NCBI GenBank assembly: GCA_018343915.1 | Contig: JABRWF010000008.1 | Coordinates: forward strand, 3,100,001-3,164,000 | Length of the DNA stretch: 64,000 nt | Direction: 5' to 3' | DNA from: Agroathelia rolfsii | Lineage: Eukaryota > Basidiomycota > Agaricomycetes > Amylocorticiales > Amylocorticiaceae | In this document: positions 24,400 through 34,206 of the stretch, in pieces | How the letters are laid out: every line of letters starts with the position of its first letter | Numbering within the stretch: the first letter of the stretch is position 1 | Made by a program: the position numbers and the translations under genes | Notes under the pieces: generated by a model | What the model saw: the letters and a program-made list of their open reading frames with translations, nothing else | Told to the model about the DNA's origin: nothing | Databases searched by the model: none

Positions 24400-24879
24400 G
24401 CTTAAAAACTCAGGCTATTTGCATGCTTCTTGTCTATACTCAATACAACGGTCCGCCATTAGCCCACGACAATTGACCTCCGATCTTCTATCGAAATTTC
24501 ACCTCCTATGATATGGTCACGAGAAATATGACAACCATGCTAGTTTAACAAGAATCCTGCCAGTCATGTGGAATTTGTGTGAACACAATTATTTTCCTTG
24601 CGTAGGTTGATCTGGCATTGGAGAAAAAACTTCCTAACCTCCCGAGATTCTCCACCGCTTATGCCTCATAACATCCTCTGATCAGGTAAAACGAGGTCAT
24701 TGGACCTCAACATGAGGTTCTACTCCCTGGTGCTGGCTGATGCTCCCACCGGCATAATATGTTGCTTGTGACCAGGTTTGGTATTTATCGGAGATAGGAA
24801 TCTGTCTGGTGGTGCCAGCTCAGTTTTCTCCGGCCACTCTCGAACATTAACAGTATTTTGATTTATTGGATTTATCACT

Positions 24880-25070
24880 TGCAGGTTGGTGGTACTTGTT
24901 TCAAGCTTGAAGAGGTGCCTACTTCTAATCTATAGGACTGAGTATACATGTCATACCATGTACAGTCGACTCCGAGTTTGTCTAAAGTTATGGCTCGCTC
25001 TACAACCGCGCTTCTTTCATTTCTCAGGTTTGTATGCGGGACCAGGGACATATTTTTTTCCGGTGCCAAG
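24880..25070 (-). repeat. Dispersed repeat, copy A (inverted relative to copy B)
   Basis: On the minus strand this segment matches 44540-44740 (+). Shared stretches include AGAAATGAAAGAA (one-base variant in copy B), GTCGACTGTACATGG and AGGCACCTCTTCAAG. Both copies lie upstream of a GH10 xylanase in the same relative orientation. The conceptual peptides (copy A LRNERSAVVERAITLD, copy B LGNERNTIVERTMTLD) keep partial frame, so it may be the remnant of a gene or element. Not identified. Confidence 0.7.
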
Positions 25071-25238
25071 ACCATGTAAAGAAAGAACTCTACATTACTA
25101 TGCGATTCTCCTGCCAAAAATGGTATTATTACTAAGAGTTGCTGTGCTGACTGCTGACCTGAGTCTTTTCTTTGGGCAGTAGATAAAATGTCCCATTCAT
25201 TCAGTCGGCGGCGCAGGGTGCGCCAATAAAAACATATT

Positions 25239-25658
25239 ACAGTGGCGTGCAAAAAAACTTGCCATTGTTCGTCGACTTCCCCTACTTCTGCACAGATTCA
25301 TGTCAAACAAAAAAACAATATACCGAAGAGTCAATTAGAATTTCTGTACCCTCTGTGATAGGCCAGATCTAAATAGGGTAGATTTAATGAAATTTCCTAC
25401 TAGTAGGGTCTACCTCTGAATTTGTTTGATGCTTTACTATTTTTCTCTGGAGAGCCAAACACTACAGGAAGTCAAAATAAGAGTTTCTTAAATTGAATAC
25501 CTTTCCTTGAGGATATCAAAATTCTAATGGTACAGAAACCCTAATTAGCTCTATTGTATATTACATGAATTTTTGTTTGACATGAATCTGCACAGAAGTG
25601 GGGGAAGTCGATGAACAGGGCGCGGCAAGTTTTTTTTTTTTTTTTTTGCACGCCACTG
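25239..25658. mobile_element. Tc1/mariner-like MITE, 420 bp, flanked by TA
   Basis: Both ends read CAGTGGCGTGCAAAAAA inwards and are flanked by TA (25237-25238 and 25659-25660), the duplication typical of Tc1/mariner transposition. Similarity extends inward about 110-120 bp (CGACTTCCCC, TTCTGCACAGATTCATGTC or its variant, AATTAG, TTTCTGTACC on both arms). The right arm has an expanded poly-T run. There is no transposase frame, so it would need enzyme supplied in trans. Confidence 0.88.
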
Positions 25659-26152
25659 TAAAAATGAGAATATTACTACTTTAGTCATTTGGTAAACTTG
25701 CCGCAATAGCATAAACATTTGTATCATAACGAGATTCCGCAACTAAGTTGTCGCGTATACCAGTCCTCTAGTATTTCTCAGGATGCTTGCGAATTAATTC
25801 ATCTGGAGCTACAAAGTATTAGCATTCTACTAGGTACCACATAACATATTAAATGATACATATTTCACCGTCTCAGAGTACTAATCGCACGCTAGCAACT
25901 TTGGTTTCGCCGTGTTCTCTCATCATATCAGGCCCTTAAGAGTTTCCGTTGATCATGCATCATTAGCGAGACTATTCATAGAGCACAATCCCAGTGCCAA
26001 GCACAGTCACCAGCTAGTCGGTCTCATTTGCAACGTTTTCATCACACTAGGGGTACATGCTCGGAAAATTTGTATCCAGACTTTCTGCGATACTCATCCG
26101 CCGGCAATCGTCATCCGCCGGCGATCGTCAAAGCAACTAAATTTGTAGGACA

Positions 26153-26159
26153 CTATAAA
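26153..26159 (+). promoter_or_regulatory. TATA box of xyn1
   Basis: CTATAAAG sits about 75 bp before the xyn1 ATG. The same CACTATAAAG occurs before xyn2 (minus strand, about 40080-40071) at a similar distance, and CTATAAATA occurs before xyn3 (minus strand, about 42704-42696). Confidence 0.6.
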
Positions 26160-26233
26160 GGCCTCAAGTGAGTTGGTATACGCTCTGCCAGTGTTTGTAC
26201 AGCAAAAAAGTCCTACTTGTACTTTATTGCAGA

Positions 26234-28052
26234 ATGTCTCTCCTCCAGTGGTCCTCTTTGTTTGCTTTGGTTTCTGTTGTGGCTGCTCAGGGAGCTGCCT
26301 GGTCCCAATGTTGGTCCCCAGTTTGTTATAGTTGATTCCAGGCTTGACGAAGTTCTTCAGGCGGTGGCCAGGGTTGGACGGGTGCAACAACCTGTGTATC
26401 AGGTAAAACTACAACCAAATCCGTTCCAGTAGTACTAGTAGTATCTAATCCCTCAACACCTTACCATGAATTCAGGTTACACATGCGTCTACAGCAACCA
26501 ATATTACTCTCAGGTATGCCGTTGCCACTACTCTCGGCTCGCACATGTGCTCAATAGTCTTATTACTTTGTATACATTCTTTAGTGTGTGCCTGTATGTT
26601 TTTAACTTAGAGCGTTAATTACTGTGGCTCGTGGTCTAACGATAGAGCTCAGTCATCCAGTTCTGGAGGTTCTGGAGGTTCTGGAACTAGTACTACGACT
26701 ACTGCATCTCTTCCGGGATCGACATCCACTGCATACTCTAACACCGTCGCTAAGGCGGCCGGAAAGAAGTACTTCGGATCCGCAACGGATAATCCTGAGT
26801 TGACGAATTCAGCCTACGTCAAAATCCTGAGCAATACAGAATACTTCGGACAGATTACCCCAGGAAACAGTATGAAATGGGTGAGATATATGATGAAGGG
26901 GACTGCAATGTGTAACATCACTGATCGTGATTTCATAGGACGCAACCGAGCCTGAGCAAGGTGTCTTTGACTTTACAGGCGGAAATCAAATTGTGACTTT
27001 GGCCGAAGGCAATGGTCAAATGTTGCGTGGACACAATTGCGTCTGGTCCAGCCAACTTCCAAGCTGGGTTACGGCCGGAAATTTCGATGCCTCGCAACTT
27101 TCTGCTATTGTTGTCAACCACTGCTCCACTATCGTTGGTCACTGGGCTGGAAAAATGTACGTTTTTCATATCACAATCTGTATATATTCCTGTATACGAT
27201 ACTGACACTATTTTGGCATTAGTTGTATGTCTTCATTTCCACAAAACAATTCAATCTCCTATGAGCACAGATTAATGCGATTTATATCTTCTCAGACAGC
27301 TGGGACGTCGTCAACGAGCCCTTGAACTGGGACGGAACTTTCAGCGCTGATGTCTTCTACAACACGCTTGGTGTCAGCTACATCTCCTTGGCTCTGAACG
27401 CTGCACGCGCTGCGGATCCCAAGGCTAAGGTTTGGCATCTCTTGATTTGTAGTTATAAAATTCGTGATGTTTATTGCATATATAACAGCTTTACATCAAC
27501 GACTACGGTATCGAGTCCCTGGGTGCCAAATCCACTGGTATGTTGAACCTTGCCAAGCAGCTTCTTGCAAACGGCGATGCGCTTGATGGCATTGGTTTCG
27601 AGAGTGAGTACGGTTCAATACTAAGCTTTTTTGGCACTTATCTTATCTATATTCGAAGGTCACTTCAGTGTTGGACAAGTTCCGACAACGATTGCAGCGA
27701 GCATGAAGCAATTCACGGCTATTGGCCTCGAAGTTGCAGTTACTGAGCTCGACATCGCTATGACGCTTCCTGAGACTGCAGCTCTTCTTGAGCAACAGAA
27801 GACAGACTACGATACCGTCATCTCTGCATGCCGCTCTGTTTCCGGCTGTGTTGGCGTCACTATATGGGACTACACCGATCTGTACAGCTGGATTCCTTCG
27901 GCTTCCCGTACGTACACGCTTTTTCGGAATAGGGCTTGCAAAAACCTAACGGTTTATTTTTTGTAGCTGGTCACGGAGCTGCATGCCCGTGGGATTCCAA
28001 CCTTGTCAAGAAGCCTGCCTATGACGGTATTATTGCTGGCTGGACCTCGTAA
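26234..28052 (+). CDS. xyn1: GH10 endo-1,4-beta-xylanase with N-terminal CBM1 (copy 1)
   Basis: A secreted enzyme that hydrolyses xylan backbones, anchored to cellulose by a CBM1 module. Eleven exons encode 398 aa: 26234-26309, 26361-26402, 26476-26513, 26585-26593 (9 nt), 26653-26880, 26939-27156, 27223-27224 (2 nt), 27296-27429, 27489-27603, 27659-27907 and 27967-28052. The signal peptide is residues 1 to about 19 ([10 protein letters not shown]). CBM1 follows ([22 protein letters not shown]), then a Ser/Gly/Thr linker. The GH10 barrel shows GHNCVW, the acid/base Glu in SWDVVNEP and the nucleophile Glu in VTELDIAM. The 2-nt exon restores [11 protein letters not shown]. The 5' half and promoter match xyn2 while the 3' half and 3' flank match xyn3. 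Symbol is descriptive. Confidence 0.93.
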
Positions 28053-28347
28053 GGCACTCGTTATCCAGTTGATAGCTATTGTATTTGGTATATTGGGCTT
28101 GTTGAAAAAATGGATATCTTGGTTCTGTCTTACTCTCCTTTGGGTGGGATCCAAATTTTCCATATATATTCCATCAGTCAAATCTGTGGAGTAACGACTG
28201 CTCTCGACGAGCCTCTCGTAATGGATTTAGAATGCAAGAACTTGAGAGAAAACCGAATAAAATAATGTAAACGTTGACAAAATTACATACTATATACACG
28301 AGTCCGATGCCATTGTATGTGTACTGGCAAAAAGTTGGCAAATGTCA

Positions 28348-29426
28348 TTACATAAAATCATCAGGATGAGAGCCAAAATCGTCCAATGCCTCATCATATG
28401 TACTTGTGTCAACCCTAGTTAAATTATGGTTAAGTACTGTCCTAGGTAGGGGCGGTGTAATCCTATTGTCAAGAACTCACTTATTGCCTTTGGAGGGACC
28501 CAGCATCGGTTTAGCCTTGGCCGATGGCTTTTTCTTTCCGCTGGCCTTTTCTCTCTGTTCTTTCTGTTTCTCGTTAGCTAGTGTTGTCAAGCCGCTAGCA
28601 GCCTTGCGAACTTCTACATCCTTGAGCGGTTCCGCAAGAGCACGAACATGAGTCTCAACGAAAGACGCGTAGAGCGGCTTCGACTGATGTCGAGTAATAA
28701 TCGTCTCAATGATGCGCTTGCTGAGGAGGGTGAAGTCATCTTTTGTGCGAGGCTGGAAAGACAGTAACCAGTCAAGTTCAGATGAAGAAGTTCCTGGGTA
28801 GAATGGGATCATGAAGTTAAAACGTTTTTCTTTTCATTCAGAATGATAGATTTACCTCCTAGCGCCGCCGCACCCAAAAGATCAGCTGCGTTGTTCAAGT
28901 CACTCTTCAGCTCTTTTTCCTTGTCCAACTTTGCTTTTGCTCTGGGATCCAGAACTGTATCACTATCGTAATCATCTTCGTCTTCACCATTTGCTTTGCG
29001 TGCAGCTTTTTCTGCCTCTTTTGCAGCAAGCTTGGCCTTGAGAGTGCCCTTCTTCTTTGGAGGAGCAGCCGAAGCTACAACCGCGGGTGCGTCTTCCTCG
29101 GACTCAGATGAAGCCTCCCAGTCACTCTGAAATACATCATGATGAGATACCAAAGCTAGCGAGGATTAGATACTTGAGATACTACATACAACAGGCGCTT
29201 CGTCTTCTTCGTCTTCGCCTTCCCACTTTTTCTTCACGACTGGCTTAGCAGGGGGTGGAGCCTTGGCAGTTGGGGCAGATGCAGGCGCGTCGCTATCTGA
29301 AGCTTCTACAGGATATAACAGTTTACGTTAGAGGAAGTCCCAAGTAAAGTTCTCATAAGCCGAGAGAATTGTGCTTCCCGACGAGAACATTGTAGAATTC
29401 TTTGGCATACCCCAATCGTCTGACAT
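28348..29426 (-). CDS. HCR1: Eukaryotic translation initiation factor 3 subunit J (eIF3j/HCR1)
   Basis: eIF3j binds the 40S subunit near the decoding centre and acts in initiation, recycling and rRNA processing. Five exons encode 260 aa: 29426-29411, 29305-29190, 29126-28856, 28793-28481 and 28414-28348. The protein starts MSDDWGEASDSDAP and contains KKKWEGEDEED, then SDWEASSESEED, both hallmark acidic segments with tryptophans. A Lys-rich coiled coil follows (KAKLAAKEAEKAARK), then the helical core (SSSELDWLLSFQPRTKDDF, SKPLYASFVETHVRAL) and a basic linker. The last exon ends in YDEALDDFGSHPDDFM, the conserved ribosome-binding tail. The first intron is the longest in the gene (105 nt). The gene is divergent from COQ9 with 255 bp between start codons. 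Confidence 0.95.
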
Positions 29427-29681
29427 GTTTCAATGATTCTTAGGACAACTAGGTATATCCAAGGGTGAAGAAGAGAAATGTAGTTTGAAGTCGCGGGACA
29501 AAAGATTATCGTAGATCTGGCCTGGTGATCACGTGATATGACGCGAAGCCTGGACTGTAGCGTCTTCAAGTTTCATATGTTGTCGAGTCGGAACTTCCAG
29601 TTGAACAAGCTTTTGCTATCCGTCTATTAGACCTTGTAAATACTCAGACTCTTGTTGGCCCTCTGTGCTTTACCTGTTATC
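29427..29681. promoter_or_regulatory. Bidirectional promoter between eIF3j and COQ9
   Basis: The region is 255 bp from ATG to ATG. It contains TGATCACGTGATATGACGC (CACGTG core at 29530-29535). A very similar string, GATCACATGATCTGACGC, occurs in the DnaJ/DUF202 intergenic region near 48670. This suggests a shared regulatory element, but the factor is unknown. Confidence 0.5.
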
Positions 29682-30593
29682 ATGGCAAGGTCAGCACATC
29701 TATACCCCAGAAATGAATAGCGCGTGTCAAATGTGGAATTCAGTCAGCTTCTCAAACGCGCACTACCGTTGGTTCCAACCTACGGCTTCACTCGTGAAGC
29801 TCTAGCACGCTCCGTTCTTTCAACACATCCAAGTGTACCTTCAGAGACATACACACCTAAGCACACCAGTCCATTATCTGAAAACTCAGTATCGGCCCTT
29901 TTTGGTGAAGGCAATGATGCATCTCGAGCATTGGTCAATGCATGGTTAGACCATGCGAAGCAAACAATGATTCAAGAATTTTCCACAAAGGATGTCTATA
30001 TGTCGGGTAATCACCCTCCGCGACCTACTACTGCTGAAATAATTAAGAAAAGATTGTCCTTCAATGAGCCTGTGTTGAAGCATCTTCCACAAGTTCGTCC
30101 CATTACATCGCTTTTGGAATCCTATGGAATTAATAGAAGCTCCACAGGCCTTTGCACTGCTGGCTACTCCATCTACGGGGATTCACCTCCTCGACCCCAG
30201 ACCTGTGCTTAGCCATTCATTCCAAATTGCAGATGAAGTTTGTCATCTAACAGGAGAAACAAAACCCGACGTATGGCATAACTCTTGTGCTGTGATAGGA
30301 TTACTCACGGATTTTGGTAGTTGTCATGGTATATTCAACGTGCTTCGCTAGCTGCAGTGTATACAGCTGTTGGTAAGTGATGCATTTCCTTGTGTGATGG
30401 TGGCTATTCATTCCTTACCTATATGTCAGAGTTGCATCAACTGACTTCACCACATACCGCATCTACCTTTCTTGATTCTCTCCTTTCTACACGTGAACAA
30501 GCCAAATCAACTCTTGACGAGGGTGTTCTTTTTGGCTCATACATACTTAGGAGCTGGGGAGGTATCATCAAGAGCTCGGGAATATTGCCTTGA
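29682..30593 (+). CDS. COQ9: Ubiquinone biosynthesis protein COQ9 (mitochondrial)
   Basis: COQ9 is a lipid-binding subunit of the coenzyme Q synthome that presents substrate to COQ7. Five exons encode 231 aa: 29682-29689 (8 nt, MAS start), 29744-30092, 30148-30270, 30321-30372 and 30430-30593. Family landmarks: LVPTYGFTREALARSVL near the N-terminus, SENSVSALFGEG, then LVNAWLDHAK and HLPQAFALLATP, and WYIQRASLAAVYTAVELHQL in the helical C-terminal part. The frame is continuous only when the 54-nt first intron is removed, which supports the ATG at 29682. The N-terminus as read is short for a mitochondrial presequence; an upstream exon cannot be excluded. Confidence 0.92.
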
Positions 30594-33500
30594 TTGATAG
30601 GGCTCTCATGTATGTTGTGTTCATCATGACACCGCAGAAAAAATTGTGTTGACATATCAAACAAAGCAACGTCGCATACTGTATCCGCAATTTTGCTATT
30701 ACTGCCAAAAAGGATAATCCATATGGCACCGTTTGATAATTTACTCTTGCGTAGCCGGATTCATAGTTTTCTTCTTTCTAAAGTAATAGTCTATCGTGTG
30801 AAATAGTCTCAACTTGCTCCCATATGTCTCTATTGCGACTAAATCACCCGAACTCTGGCAATGCTGATAACTCTAAAACGTTTCATCGACTATCCGAGCT
30901 ATCAACATCAAAAGCAACTTCTTTGCCTGTCCACGCCATGTCCAGCTGACTTGGCAGGCCCCGGTTCTACTCATTTTTATCGTTGGCGGTCATATACCCT
31001 TCTTATGACGTCGATGCTTGCTGGTTAAGGTCATTTCTGGTTTTTGAATTATCTTCCGATTCATTTTTTCTTTTCCGAGAATCTATCCAGGCGCTGAGGC
31101 GTTTCGAACTCTCACCTGGTCTCGACGCTACTCGGGAAAAATACTTTTTTTTTCTCGGCCTTGCTCGCTTACGGTGATTTGATATTGTGGGTTTTTTCTT
31201 CATCAGAATGTTTCTTCGTACCCTGGGAATAATAACTTAACACGCAGCCATGGACGGCACAAGTCCTTCCCATATAATTGATGCTTCATCAATATGAGCC
31301 TGAAACAAAGCAGGTCTACGATATCAATGCTTCAGCGCTTAAACCTGAGTGCCCATGTGCCCCAATTTCCGCTCCACGCAGTTGTCTCGGGAACAAGTCT
31401 CCCCCAACGCCGTCCTTAACCCTATTTTACTGGTTGGCTCAGCAAAAGCCCAGTATATTGACACAATACAATGCAATCAACATCATATTTTACATTTTGC
31501 AGTGAATGCGCAGCTGTCTCTGCTTGGAGTTCGGTCCGGAGTAATACATCTAACTAAATTAAAAGGTGGGCTCGATTTTATTGTAGTGACTAGGTGTAGT
31601 GTCATAACCTATCTCGGGTCATGATTTCTTGTCGTTTGGCTGTGGTGGTCATTCTCGCTTCATATAAAAACACTAATATAGGCTATGTCATATTGAACGA
31701 GACTAGGCAAACAGAGTGTGCTCCTATTTGTTCAACTCGTTCTCAGCACAAAAATGTGTTTGATTGCATGAAGTGGCGTTCACTCCCGGGCCCATCGAAA
31801 GTAGTGGCTTGCCTTAATTCCGGATCAATATCAAGTACTAGTAGCCCACACGGTCCAAGTCTATCAATCACAATATGAAAGATATTGATAGATCATTACT
31901 ACTGGCAGTGAGGCAACACTTCCTTTCTGACCTCCCACGTCCCCTTGGAGGATTATTGCTCTGACTGTCCCATCATAAAACGCATTAGGGTGAATGAGGT
32001 TCAACCCGGTGGCACTGACAGAATAATCTCTGGAGCCACTTAATCGGCTCGGGGAGAACATAAATATATACTGTATTTTGTGCCGATCAAAGATATTATT
32101 ATATCACCCTCTGTAATTGCTCAAGTTGAAATATTCAAAATCAATCAGTAATGTCAAGGCTTCCGAGATGCTCCGAGCACGCAGCGCATATGCATCAACC
32201 GCTCCTCATGTGGACATCTGTCATACCACGCACACTAAAGTAGCAGTACCATCATTTGACTGCATACACATGAAATGGGTTTAGTCTTAGAACCCTAGAA
32301 TGAATTCCTGACAATTTCCGTGATAGGTCGCTAGAGTTCGTCTACAACGAATGACATACAATTGAAATACAACAAACAAATGTTGAATATTGGGCTCTTC
32401 ACCGTTAGTAGGACAGCATTGATCCACTCTGGAGTGCTATGACGAACACCTGAGAACTATTATTGCAATCGCAGATGTAATCTCTGGACTTGCAAACGTC
32501 TGTTTTGTTCTACGGAGGACCACACTGGTAGGTCTTATCGGTGCGCCACTGGTTTCATCATTCGAGACTTGCTCGAGGTAATCACTGATGTAACAATGAT
32601 GGCCCGTCTATGAAATGGGGTATCACATTACAGTAGACAATGTATTATTAGACATAGGTCCATGGGACCTAAGGCAGTCCCTGGAATGCCCTTTAGCGTT
32701 GATCAGAATGACAAGTTATCCCCGAAACACAACAAGAACATAAGTACGGGACCAGCGACTTGGGTAAGACCCAGACAAGACGAATGCATGCTGAGTTTTG
32801 ATTGATGGAACCTACTGAAGTTCCACTTCTTAAAATTTCTCTGCACAAGGCCCATCGTCGCTCAGGAGCTTGATGGCGAGCCGAGTGGTTGCTTTGCATT
32901 GATGTCAGAGTACGTGATAGCGTCAGGGCTCGACTCGCTTACCAAGGTAGATACGTTATACAAGTTCTTTCATAGTAGTACCATGGAGATATGAGTTCGA
33001 CTCATATGCAGATGATGTATGGGTGTTGACGCATTTGCTGATGGAACTGCGGCGAAGTCGCTTAAGCTACCACTGTTGTGATGAGAACATCCGTCGAATA
33101 TTTGGCATAACGTTCTTACAAAGCCCCGATATGGACCGACACGGATTCGTACTAGTGGACAACGGCGGGAGTGACCTTGATGTCCGGGTCCGAAGCCAAT
33201 GTCTGCTCTCTGAGCGCCTTGCAATGCAGACATTGTTATATGTTGATGAACTGGTGCTTGTCAATACTGACTGTGGTGGCATAGTCATGTTCACTCGTAG
33301 CTGCGGTCTCTGGTATTGAGCATACTACAACAAATCAATGCCAGTACGAGTGAAGAATGAATGTTTCAAAAAAAGCACTGTCAGAGACTGGTATGGTACC
33401 TTCATGACATGCTCAACAGTTACCCAACCGCTGAATGTTGAGTAACCTTGATGCATATTCCATTGAACTTGTTGCAAATACTCCTCCGCCGACCAGCAGG

Positions 33501-34206
33501 CAATGACATCTCTATACTGACAGGTGTGATGACTTACATGCAGATCGCTTAGCCGGAAATCAGTGAATAAAAATATCATCGGGACTCCTGTCGGACTTAG
33601 TGACACGGTGGCCTCAGACCGAAAAGTTGTCCGAATTGGCGGTCAAGCTCAAGAACAATATGTATGTATGAGTCACCAACCCGGTTAGCCACATTCGCAA
33701 CGGCGGATAGTGAGCCACTTAAAAGTGAAGCGAAATAACAAGATAAAAATAAATAGCATTTGCTGTCTTCAGGGGCGGTTTATCACGAATTATCACCATC
33801 CTTGTGATTTGATAAATATAAAACATCAGCAGGTACCCCATGAATCACTCGATCGATTATGGGATATGATTCATATTCATATTAAGCGATGACGACGTCA
33901 CAAGCCTCTCACCACTTCTATTCTTATAAAAAATCGGGTATCCAATACTTATGCTGACAAGCTTCTTGCAAAGCGTGGGCTTGTTCCTTGCTCGTTCCTA
34001 GACTCACTCTGTGCACAATCTTTGCCTCGAACTGCACTAGAATAGTAACAATCTCATAGCAACTGTTTGTGTAGATTATATTATATTTTGGCGGGTCCGA
34101 GGAGACATACTAGATGGCGGGTGGAGTAGGGCTGATTGAACGAAAGGATGGAATACGTTTGCATGTCGGGAGAGCAAAGAAAAATATAGTTGGAGAATGT
34201 ACTACC
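30594..34206. other. 3.6-kb interval without a supported gene
   Basis: Short frames occur on both strands but none has a domain, a splice-consistent extension or codon character. No tRNA-like structure was recognised. The stretch from about 31.2 to 33.7 kb could be decayed mobile-element sequence, but I found no inverted or direct terminal repeats by eye. Confidence 0.5.

Larger units (their letters stand above)
22085..26233. other. 4.1-kb gene-free interval with transposon remnants
   Basis: No gene is supported. The interval holds a hairpin (22853-22889), an element with imperfect terminal inverted repeats (about 22879-24256), a 17-bp inverted pair (24263/24383), a dispersed repeat (24880-25070) and a TA-flanked MITE (25239-25658). 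The last 380 bp match the promoter of xyn2. A frame at 22461-22703 has one membrane-like helix but no start codon or family, so it is not annotated. Confidence 0.7.

Noticed and set aside
24875..25252. 125-codon minus-strand frame as a gene
   Set aside because: Its 5' end runs into the MITE at 25239 and the rest is a dispersed repeat; at most a remnant.
27225..27300. Alternative acceptor before ATTAATGCG giving a nine-residue insertion before [10 protein letters not shown] in xyn1 and xyn3
   Set aside because: It is not canonical for GH10, and the corresponding frame in xyn2 contains a stop; the micro-exon model fits all three genes.
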